From NCBI GenBank assembly GCA_013695705.1, contig JACCZX010000245.1, positions 1 through 33,938 of the forward strand: a DNA stretch of 33,938 bases, written 5' to 3'. The notes under the pieces were generated by a model. That model was not told where the DNA came from. It searched no databases and saw nothing but the letters and a program-made list of their open reading frames with translations. The position numbers and the translations under genes are program-made. Source of the stretch: Burkholderiaceae bacterium (GTDB lineage Bacteria > Pseudomonadota > Gammaproteobacteria > Burkholderiales > Burkholderiaceae_F). The stretch's first letter is position 1. Each line of letters begins with the position of its first letter. Below are positions 21,497 to 29,222 of this stretch, in pieces.

Positions 21497-22386
21497 ACTT
21501 CGCGCTGATCCTTTTCGTTTTGACGGTGTTTACCGGCGTGCTTTATGCGGCGGACAAGCTCGTTTTCCGCAAGCAGCGTCGCGCGCGCGCCGCTCGATTG
21601 CTGGCCGATTTCGACGCCCGGAACCGCGCCGCCCTTGATCGCCACGAGCCGATCGTCGAGCAGGAGCGCAAGAGTCTGGAAGACGGCACCGTGCGGCAAC
21701 CCGCGTGGCTCGAGTACACGGCCAGCTTTTTCCCGGTCATTGTCGCGGTGTTCCTGCTGCGCTCGTTTCTCTTCGAACCGTTCCGCATTCCGTCGGGCTC
21801 GATGGTTCCGACCCTCGAAATTGGCGACCTGATTCTGGTCAACAAGTACGAGTACGGTATTCGGCTGCCGGTGATCAACAAGAAGGTGGTAGAGCTGGGC
21901 AAGCCGCAACGCGGCGACGTCATGGTGTTCCGCTACCCGCTGAATCCCTCGCAGGACTACATCAAGCGGGTGGTGGGCCTGCCCGGGGATAGGGTCGAGT
22001 ATGTCAACAAGCAGCTGACTATTAACGGCCAACCCGTGCCATTTGAAAAAACCGAGCCGTATTACGATTCGGAGCGGATGCGCACTTATCCGCAGTTCGT
22101 CGAACGGTTGGGGGATACCACCCACGGCGTTATTGTCGATGAGTCGGTGTCAGCCGGAATGGGCCGGGAGGCGCCTGGTAACACCCACCCGGGGGCTTGC
22201 CAATACAGTGGGAGCGGGGTGGTCTGCCGGGTACCGCCGGGGCACTATTTCATGATGGGCGACAATCGGGACAACAGCGAGGACTCCCGCTTTTGGGGCT
22301 TCGTACCAGACGAAAACATTGTGGGTCGCGCCTTCTTCGTCTGGATGAATTTTGGCAATATGGGCCGTATAGGAAGCTTTCGGTAG
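21493..22386 (+). CDS. lepB: Signal peptidase I
   Basis: FRIPSGSMVPTLEIGDLILVNKY, YIKRVVGLPGDRVEY, MMGDNRDNSEDSRFWGFV. Confidence 0.96.
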   Translation: MNFALILFVLTVFTGVLYAADKLVFRKQRRARAARLLADFDARNRAALDRHEPIVEQERKSLEDGTVRQPAWLEYTASFFPVIVAVFLLRSFLFEPFRIPSGSMVPTLEIGDLILVNKYEYGIRLPVINKKVVELGKPQRGDVMVFRYPLNPSQDYIKRVVGLPGDRVEYVNKQLTINGQPVPFEKTEPYYDSERMRTYPQFVERLGDTTHGVIVDESVSAGMGREAPGNTHPGACQYSGSGVVCRVPPGHYFMMGDNRDNSEDSRFWGFVPDENIVGRAFFVWMNFGNMGRIGSFR

Positions 22387-22429
22387 CCGCATCGGCAGAA
22401 TGCTGATTTGCTGAAAATTTGTTGGGGAT

Positions 22430-22843
22430 ATGCAAAAAAAAATGACGGGTAGGGGTAGGGCGAGGGTGCTAGCGGCGCCGCAGCGCCAACGCGGGATAAG
22501 TCTGATCGGACTTTTCCTGGTCGGCCTCATAGTGGTGGCTCTGATCGCGCTTGGCTTCAAGGTGATTCCGGCGGTGGTCGAATACGTTGCGATCGAACGT
22601 GCGGTGCAGAAGATCCGCAACGAAGGCTCGACGGTGCGTGAGATCCAGGCGGCGTTCGACCGCCATGCGACGATTGACGACATCACGTCGATCAGTAGCC
22701 GTGATCTCGACATCACCAAAGAGGGCGACCGTATCGTCGTCAGCTATGCGTATGCCAAGAAGATTCCGGTGCTCGACAACGTGTCGCTGGTTATCGATTT
22801 TTCCGGCACCACGCGCGACCGCCAGCGCAGAGACATTCCATAG
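22430..22843 (+). CDS. DUF4845 family, pilin-like N-terminal membrane protein
   Basis: RQRGISLIGLFLVGLIVVALIALGFKVIPAVVEY; conserved position between lepB and rnc; alternative in-frame ATG at 22442. Confidence 0.85.
   Translation: MQKKMTGRGRARVLAAPQRQRGISLIGLFLVGLIVVALIALGFKVIPAVVEYVAIERAVQKIRNEGSTVREIQAAFDRHATIDDITSISSRDLDITKEGDRIVVSYAYAKKIPVLDNVSLVIDFSGTTRDRQRRDIP
22447..22466 (+). other. Potential G-quadruplex motif on coding strand
   Basis: GGGTAGGGGTAGGGCGAGGG (four G-runs of 3 or more, loops of 2-3 nt). Confidence 0.7.
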
Positions 22844-22859
22844 TGCGCCACTTAGGAAG

Positions 22860-23031
22860 TAGGGCCTGCTCACACTAAAACATGAGATGCGTTGGGTCGC
22901 AATGCGGAGGGATGCGCGAAGAGCGGCGCTGTCCAATGGTGGTTCCATTTGCAAGCCGCTCGCTCATTTTGTACATGCGACTGCCGCCGCATTTTCACCC
23001 AACCCGCGTGATTTAATGTGAGCAGGCGCTA
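22860..23031. repeat. Long imperfect palindrome / MITE-like inverted-repeat element immediately 5' of rnc
   Basis: Arms 22860-22879 and 23012-23031 pair at 18/20 positions including an 11-bp perfect core GCCTGCTCACA/TGTGAGCAGGC; nested collinear pairs GTTGGGT/ACCCAAC, AATGCGG/CCGCATT, GAGCGGC/GCCGCTC, AATGG/CCATT; TA dinucleotide at both outer ends. Confidence 0.8.
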
Positions 23032-23032
23032 G

Positions 23033-23809
23033 ATGGAACTTACGGCGCTTGAAGAGCGCCTGGGCTATACCTTTGTCCAGCGCACGCTGATTGAGCAGGC
23101 CGTCACGCACCGAAGCCATGGCGCGGTGCACAATGAACGGCTCGAATTTCTGGGCGACGCCGTTTTGAACTGCGCCGTTGCGCAGCTGCTGTTCGCCAAG
23201 TACGCGCGCCTTGATGAAGGCGATTTATCGCGGCTGCGTTCCAATCTGGTCAAGCAATCTTCGCTGGCTGATATCGCCGAAAAACTGGTATTGGCGGATT
23301 TCATGCGCCTCGGCGAGGGCGAAATGAAAAGTGGTGGCTTTCGCCGGCCTTCGATTCTGGCCGACACCATGGAGGCGATTTTCGGCGCTATTTTCATCGA
23401 CCAGGGGTTCGACGCCGCGCGCACGGTCATCGGCAAGTTGTTCGAGCCAGTATTGAAAACAGTGGATCCTAAAACACTCGGCAAGGACAGCAAGACGCTG
23501 CTGCAGGAATACCTGCAGGGCAAGCGGATTTCGCTGCCGGTATACACCGTCGTCGAGACGCGGGGAGCCGCGCACAACCAGGAGTTCGAAGTCGAGTGTT
23601 CTATTCCCAAACTTGAAATCAGCGTGCGCGGCAGCGGGCGCAGCCGCCGTGCGGCGGAGCAATCTGCGGCAAAGCAGGCATGTGAGGCGGCGCAGCAGGC
23701 AATTGCCCGGCTCGGACGCCGTTCGCGCAAAAAGGTAGCCGACGCCACGGCAGTTGCAGGTTCCACGTCCGCTGATGCACCCGCGGACTCTGCAGCACAG
23801 ACCGTCTAG
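23033..23809 (+). CDS. rnc: Ribonuclease III
   Basis: [13 protein letters not shown] signature, C-terminal dsRBD; SD AGCAGG at 23021-23026. Confidence 0.96.
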   Translation: MELTALEERLGYTFVQRTLIEQAVTHRSHGAVHNERLEFLGDAVLNCAVAQLLFAKYARLDEGDLSRLRSNLVKQSSLADIAEKLVLADFMRLGEGEMKSGGFRRPSILADTMEAIFGAIFIDQGFDAARTVIGKLFEPVLKTVDPKTLGKDSKTLLQEYLQGKRISLPVYTVVETRGAAHNQEFEVECSIPKLEISVRGSGRSRRAAEQSAAKQACEAAQQAIARLGRRSRKKVADATAVAGSTSADAPADSAAQTV

Positions 23810-23970
23810 TTCAGTGAAAGGGTCCAATCGCATCCGAGCGGCTGCGCAGCGAGGCGACAGGCCAGGCACAAAACGCAGCGATACCAGGAAGTATCGCGAG
23901 CATTTGCAACGACGCATGGCGCCACGAAGCGCAGACGAGCGGGGGCGTATTACGGCCCTTTCGCTGGACT
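23808..23970 (+). repeat. Long-range inverted repeat spanning the rnc-era spacer
   Basis: 23808-23824 AGTTCAGTGAAAGGGTC pairs with 23954-23970 GGCCCTTTCGCTGGACT over 17 bp as RNA (3 G-U wobbles); internal perfect hairpin GCGATAC-caggaa-GTATCGC at 23878-23897. Confidence 0.7.
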
Positions 23971-23973
23971 GAC

Positions 23974-24885
23974 ATGCAGGCAGAAGTAGAGGCGCCTGCA
24001 ACAGCGCGTCCGGTCGGTATGGTCGCAATCGTCGGGCGCCCCAACGTCGGCAAATCCACTTTAGTCAATGCGCTCGTCGGTGAGCGGGTCAGCATCACAT
24101 CGCGCAAGCCACAAACGACGCGCGACAAAGTGCTTGGTGTGCGTACCGATGACAACGCGCAGTACATCTTTGTAGATACGCCTGGCTTTCAGCGTCGGCA
24201 TCGCAACGCTTTAAGCCGCCGAATGAACGACACCGTGACCCGCGCGCTGCACGGCGTCGATGCCATCATTCAGGTGATCGAGGCCGGCGGCTGGACCGAC
24301 GCCGATACCGAGGTCTTGCAGCTGCTGCCACCCCAATCGACCAACGTGATACTGGCAATCAATAAATCCGACTTGTTGGCTGACCGCGACAAGATGCTGC
24401 CGCTGATGGCGGATTCAATGCAGCGCTATCAGTTTCGCGCGATCGTGCCTGTCAGCGCCGAGAAATCGCGGCAGCTCGATGATCTGCTGGAAGAGGTTCG
24501 CCCGCTGCTGCCGGAAGGGATGCTGCTGTTCGATGCGGAGCAATACACCGATCGCAGCGCGCGTTTTCTGGCCGCGGAATCGGTGCGCGAAAAGGCGTAT
24601 CGGTTGCTGGGCGATGAGTTGCCGTATGGAATCGCGGTGACAATCGACCGCTGGGACGAGTCTCGGGCGACGCCACAGATTGCTGCCACACTGATCGTCG
24701 AGCGCGACACTCACCGGCCGATCGTGATCGGAAAAGATGGCGCTAAGTTGCGCGAGATTTCACGACTAGCGCGTGCCGACATCGAACAGATGCTTGGCAA
24801 GCCAGTTTTTCTCGAGGTTTGGGTACGCGTCAAGCGGGGGTGGAACGACGATGTGCGTGCGCTGAAAAGCCTGGGTTATGACTGA
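23974..24885 (+). CDS. era: GTPase Era
   Basis: VAIVGRPNVGKSTLVNALVGERVSITSRKPQTTR, DTPGFQ, NKSD, KH domain. Confidence 0.96.
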   Translation: MQAEVEAPATARPVGMVAIVGRPNVGKSTLVNALVGERVSITSRKPQTTRDKVLGVRTDDNAQYIFVDTPGFQRRHRNALSRRMNDTVTRALHGVDAIIQVIEAGGWTDADTEVLQLLPPQSTNVILAINKSDLLADRDKMLPLMADSMQRYQFRAIVPVSAEKSRQLDDLLEEVRPLLPEGMLLFDAEQYTDRSARFLAAESVREKAYRLLGDELPYGIAVTIDRWDESRATPQIAATLIVERDTHRPIVIGKDGAKLREISRLARADIEQMLGKPVFLEVWVRVKRGWNDDVRALKSLGYD

Positions 24886-25696
24886 TAGCGCCGACGTCAC
24901 TGCGCCGTTGGCGGCGCAAGCCGCCGGGGCTGCTGTCTCAACGCCACGAAAGCGCGGCAGCACGTCCGGAATCGGATATCTCCGGATCGATCATCAGCCC
25001 GGTTTCGTGTTGCACTCATACGCATGGCGCGAAACCAGTCTAATTGTGGAGGCTTTCACACGCGAGTTCGGCCGGATCGCCGTGGTTGCCCGCGGTGCGA
25101 AGCGGCCGACGTCACAATTTCGAGGGCTGCTGTCGCCGTTCAACCCCATCGCCTTATCGTGGAGCGGTCGCAACGAGATCAAGACGCTGGTGCGTGCGGA
25201 ATGGCTTGGCGGCATGCAGCCGTTACGCGGGGATGCGTTGCTCGCTGCGTTTTACGCCAATGAGCTACTGGTGCGATTGCTTGCGCGCGGCGACGCGCAT
25301 CCGCAGACGTTCGGCAGCTACGTCGAACTTCTGCGGTCACTGGCGCGACGCGTGCGGCATGACGCCGCGCTGCGAAGGTTTGAAATCGATTTGCTGCAAG
25401 ATATCGGTTATGCGATGCCACTCGACCGCTGCACTGAAGGAAGTGCGATCGACGCGAGCGCGCAGTATGTCTTTTTCGGTGGGCAGGGCGCAAGGCGAAT
25501 CGATGCCGATATTGCGCGCGATACCGATGCCGGCACTGTCAGCGGCCGCACGTTGCTGGCGATGGCCGCGCGCGACTTTGCGCATCCGCAGGTCGCGGCG
25601 GAAAGCAAGGCGCTGCTGCGGCAGGTCATTCGCTTCCATCTTGACGGCAAGCCGCTCAACACGCGCCGCATCCTGCAGGATCTGCGGCAGTTGTAG
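24878..25696 (+). CDS. recO: DNA repair protein RecO
   Basis: VLHSYAWRETSLIVEAFTREFGRIAVVARGAKRPTS; after era. Confidence 0.93.
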   Translation: MTDSADVTAPLAAQAAGAAVSTPRKRGSTSGIGYLRIDHQPGFVLHSYAWRETSLIVEAFTREFGRIAVVARGAKRPTSQFRGLLSPFNPIALSWSGRNEIKTLVRAEWLGGMQPLRGDALLAAFYANELLVRLLARGDAHPQTFGSYVELLRSLARRVRHDAALRRFEIDLLQDIGYAMPLDRCTEGSAIDASAQYVFFGGQGARRIDADIARDTDAGTVSGRTLLAMAARDFAHPQVAAESKALLRQVIRFHLDGKPLNTRRILQDLRQL

Positions 25697-25720
25697 CGGC
25701 GAGCCGGTGATCGCGAACGG

Positions 25721-26476
25721 ATGACTGCGCTTAGCGTCAATCTGAACAAGGTTGCGCTGGTTCGCAACACCCGAGCCAACGGCATACCGAGCGTGACGCA
25801 CGCCGCCAGCTTGGTGCTCGAAGCCGGCGCCGATGGAATCACAGTGCATCCACGGCCCGACGGGCGCCACGTGCGCGCTGCAGACGTTGCCGAGCTGGCC
25901 GCGTTACTACGCCAATGGCCTACAGCCGAATTCAACATCGAAGGCAATCCGTTTCACGGCCTGTTGGATTATGTAGAGCAGGCGCGCCCTCAGCAATGCA
26001 CGTTTGTTCCTGACGAGACTGGTGCCTTCACGTCGGACCACGGTTGGGATTTTCCTGCGCAGGTCGAGTTGCTGCGGCCGATGATCGAGCAGGCGAAGGC
26101 GCTCGGTGCGCGCGTCAGTCTTTTCATGGACGCGCTTCCCGCGTCGATGCAACACGCCGCGGCCGCGGGCGCCGATCGCGTGGAGTTATATACGGAGCCG
26201 TATGCGAAAGCTTACGGAACGCCGGAACAGGCGACCACGCTGGCTCGTTACGTGACCACGGCGCAAGCTGCGCTGCGGGCCGGGCTGGGTGTCAACGCTG
26301 GGCACGATTTGAATCGCGAAAATCTGGCGGCGTTTCTGCGAGCGGTGCCGGAGGTTTCCGAAGTTTCGATCGGACACGCGCTAATTGCCGACGCGCTCGA
26401 GTTTGGACTTGGCCCTACCGTGCGGTTGTACCAAGCCGAAATTCGTAAAGCCGGAGAGGCTGGTCACCACCACTGA
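25721..26476 (+). CDS. pdxJ: Pyridoxine 5'-phosphate synthase
   Basis: LSVNLNKVALVRNTR, ADGITVHPRPDGRHV, GLGVNAGHDLNRENL. Confidence 0.96.
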   Translation: MTALSVNLNKVALVRNTRANGIPSVTHAASLVLEAGADGITVHPRPDGRHVRAADVAELAALLRQWPTAEFNIEGNPFHGLLDYVEQARPQQCTFVPDETGAFTSDHGWDFPAQVELLRPMIEQAKALGARVSLFMDALPASMQHAAAAGADRVELYTEPYAKAYGTPEQATTLARYVTTAQAALRAGLGVNAGHDLNRENLAAFLRAVPEVSEVSIGHALIADALEFGLGPTVRLYQAEIRKAGEAGHHH

Positions 26477-26491
26477 GCGTCGGATCTCGAC

Positions 26492-27376
26492 ATGCTTGAT
26501 CCACGCGCGCTCGTCGGTACCATTGCCCTTTGTCTACCGATATCGTCGATGGCAATCGATGTTGAAGCCCTGTGGGATTTCAATGAACCGGAGTTCAGTG
26601 AGCAACGGTTCCAACAGGCGCTTGCAACGGCGGACGCAGACGATGCGTTGATACTGCGAACCCAGATCGCGCGCACCCATGGCCTGCGGCGAGATTTCGT
26701 TCGAGCGCGAGAGGTGCTCTCGGATATCGATCCGCAAGTCCAGCTTGCTGGAGCGGAAGCTCGCACTCGGCATGCTCTCGAGCTGGGCCGATGCTGGGTC
26801 TCGGCGACTCATGCCCCCGAGTTGCAAACATCCGAAGCCCGTGAGCGCGCACGCTCTCTTTACATGCACGCTCTTGAGCTCGCGCAGAAGCATCAGCTTG
26901 ATCACCTCGCGATAGACGCGCTTCACATGCTGGCGTTCGTCGACACTGCGCCCGGTGAGCAGTTGAAACTGGGGCAACAAGCCCTTGCAATCGTCGCATC
27001 GTCTTCCAAAGAAGCGGCGACACGATGGGAGGCGTCGTTGCGCAACAATGTCGGCTACTCGCTGCACCAGCTCGGTAGATATCAGGAAGCGTTATCCGAA
27101 TTTAAGCGAGCTGCTGTTCTACGCGAGTTGCGAAGCGAAGTTAAGGCAACGCGCGTTGCGCATTGGATGGTTGCATGGACGTTGAGAACGCTCGGCAGGC
27201 TTGACGAAGCACTTGAAATTCAGCTGCGCCTCGAACGCGAAAACGACGCGGCCGGCGCCGCCGACCCGCATGTCTATCAGGAGCTCGAAAGCATCTACAC
27301 AGCAAAGCAGCAAACGGAACAAATCGCTGAATATGCAGAGAAGAGAAAAGCCTTGTTGTCGAAGAAACGCGAAAGA
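26492..27376 (+). CDS. Putative exported tetratricopeptide-repeat protein (annotated ORF runs on to 27565 because the expected stop is absent)
   Basis: Signal-peptide-like N-terminus (MLDPRALVGTIALCLPISSMA) and TPR-like helices (NNVGYSLHQLGRYQEALSEFKRAAVL, WTLRTLGRLDEALEIQLRL); reading frame after 27374 is out-of-frame acpS. Confidence 0.65.
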
Positions 27377-27768
27377 ACTTCGGTATCGGCATCGACGTGG
27401 TCGAAATCGAACGCATCGCCGCCAGCTACGCGCGCTTTGGTGAGCGCTTCGCGCATAGGATTCTCGGAACTCGGGAGTTCGAGCGTTTGCAAATTCGCCG
27501 CGCGCGCTCGACCCAGCGCGGGATCGCGTTCTTGTCGACGCGTTTTGCCGCCAAAGAGGCGATAGCCAAGGCGCTCGGTCTCGGCATGCGCTCGCCAATG
27601 CGCTGGCGCGCGGTCGAAGTTCTGAACGATTCATCCGGCCGGCCCGTCGTTTCGGTACACGGTGCACTCAGGCAATTCGTCGAGCACAATCGATTGCGCC
27701 TGCACGTGTCGCTGACCGATGAGCGATCGACGGCAGCGGCGTATGCCATCGCCGAAATAATTGAATGA
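27373..27768 (+). CDS. acpS: Holo-[acyl-carrier-protein] synthase; expected start codon reads AAG
   Basis: FGIGIDVVEIERIAASYARFGERFAHRIL...RFAAKEAIAKALG; the track's GTG start (27397) would drop the conserved GIGID segment; frame open from TGA at 27328-27330 with no ATG/GTG/TTG before 27397. Confidence 0.85.
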   Translation, partial: KNFGIGIDVVEIERIAASYARFGERFAHRILGTREFERLQIRRARSTQRGIAFLSTRFAAKEAIAKALGLGMRSPMRWRAVEVLNDSSGRPVVSVHGALRQFVEHNRLRLHVSLTDERSTAAAYAIAEIIE

Positions 27769-28793
27769 TGCGACTCGGTCCGATTGGAGTTGGTATCAAT
27801 GGCGTGTCGATGACGGCGCTGGATCGCAAGCGTCTGCTTCATCCGCTCGCCGGTTTCGTGGTGCTGTTCAGTTCGAACTATGAATCTCCGAAGCAGCTCA
27901 CGCGTTTATGTACGGAAATCCACGCACTGCGCGATCCGCCGTTGTTGATCGCTGTCGATCATGAAGGCGGACGAGTACAACGGTTTCGGAGCGGCTTTAC
28001 GCAGTTGCCGCCGATGCGGCGACTCGGCGAACTGTGGGACCACGATGTCATGCGTGCGTGTCGGGTCGCCACTTCGCTCGGCTATGTGATGGCCTCCGAA
28101 TTGCGCGCGCATGGAGTTGATCTAACGTTCGCGCCGGTGCTCGACCTCGATCATGGCCGCAGCGCGGTGGTCGGCGACCGCGCGTTTCACGCCGATCCTC
28201 GCGTCGTCGCCATGTTGGCTGCGCATTTGATGCACGGTTTGCTGTTGGCTGGTATGGCCAACTGCGGCAAGCATTTTCCCGGGCATGGCTGGGCCGAGGC
28301 TGACTCGCATGTAGCGTTGCCGGTCGACTCACGATCCGCCGCCGAGATCATGCAGCGCGATGCTGCGCCTTACGCCTGGCTCGGTCCGATGCTCGCCGGA
28401 ATCATGCCGGCGCACGTGGTCTATTCGCAGGTTGATGCGCTCCCTGCCGGTTTTTCGCGACACTGGATTGAAACGACGCTGCGCGAAGAGATTGGATTTA
28501 CCGGCGCTATTTTTAGCGATGACCTGCTGATGGCCGGTGCGTGCGTAGCAGGCAATATCGGCGAGCGGGCGACAGCAGCGCTTGCCGCTGGTTGCGATTT
28601 CGCCCTCGTGTGCAACGACACGACCGCTATGGACACCGTTCTGCATACCACTAGATGGCAGCGTGGCGCTGACTTCGACGCGCGCCTTGCCCGACTCCAG
28701 CCGCGCGGTGCTGCTCCACCGATGTCCGATCTGCGCGGTAGCGACCTCTATCGCAACGCGCTGGGCGATGTGAACACGCTCGTGGAACCGTAG
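27765..28793 (+). CDS. nagZ: Beta-N-acetylhexosaminidase
   Basis: LIAVDHEGGRVQRFRSGFTQLP, NCGKHFPGHGWAEADSHVALP, FSDDLLM. Confidence 0.95.
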   Translation: MMRLGPIGVGINGVSMTALDRKRLLHPLAGFVVLFSSNYESPKQLTRLCTEIHALRDPPLLIAVDHEGGRVQRFRSGFTQLPPMRRLGELWDHDVMRACRVATSLGYVMASELRAHGVDLTFAPVLDLDHGRSAVVGDRAFHADPRVVAMLAAHLMHGLLLAGMANCGKHFPGHGWAEADSHVALPVDSRSAAEIMQRDAAPYAWLGPMLAGIMPAHVVYSQVDALPAGFSRHWIETTLREEIGFTGAIFSDDLLMAGACVAGNIGERATAALAAGCDFALVCNDTTAMDTVLHTTRWQRGADFDARLARLQPRGAAPPMSDLRGSDLYRNALGDVNTLVEP

Positions 28794-28810
28794 TAGTACA
28801 ACGTTAACCT

Positions 28811-29212
28811 ATGGGCGTCCGCTGGACTCACATCACCATTCCCGTGACCGACATCGACGGATCGATCGGTTTCTTTACGGAGGTATGCGACTTATCGGTC
28901 GTGCGCGATCGTCGGCTTGAAGGGGGTACGACCGTGTGGCTCGGTCCGCGGCCCGAAGACGGCGCTGCCCCCGCCTTTGTGGTCGTGATCTATGAAGGTG
29001 ATGTGCACGAGCCGCTCGATCATTTTGGATTCCAATGCGACAGCCGCGAAGAAGTGACGGCCATCGCTGAGCGAGCCCGGACGTGCGGCACTCTCGTGGA
29101 GGAACCCACTGATGCGGGGGGAAGCGTCGGTTACTTCACCGTGGTCCGCGAACCGAGCGGGCATCTGGTCGAGTTCACGCATGGGCAGCCGCTAAAAGGA
29201 CTCGCCGCCTAA
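28811..29212 (+). CDS. VOC (glyoxalase/bleomycin-resistance) superfamily protein
   Basis: WTHITIPVTDIDGSIGFFTEV...DHFGFQC...VREPSGHLVEFTHG. Confidence 0.85.
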   Translation: MGVRWTHITIPVTDIDGSIGFFTEVCDLSVVRDRRLEGGTTVWLGPRPEDGAAPAFVVVIYEGDVHEPLDHFGFQCDSREEVTAIAERARTCGTLVEEPTDAGGSVGYFTVVREPSGHLVEFTHGQPLKGLAA

Positions 29213-29222
29213 TTCGAGCGCC

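Noticed and set aside
21337-22125. 262-aa minus-strand ORF across lepA/lepB
   Set aside because: Antisense shadow of lepB; composition typical of reverse-frame translation and no motif.
23754-23972. 72-aa ORF in the rnc-era spacer
   Set aside because: Overlaps the end of rnc, has no motif, and the spacer is better explained by its inverted-repeat structure.
27376-27565. Programmed -1 frameshift producing a TPR-AcpS fusion protein
   Set aside because: No convincing slippery heptamer at the junction, and a single A>T substitution restoring both stop and start (ATGA) is a simpler explanation.
27119-27667. 182-aa minus-strand ORF over the TPR/acpS junction
   Set aside because: Antisense of acpS and TPR; Arg/Ser-rich shadow translation.
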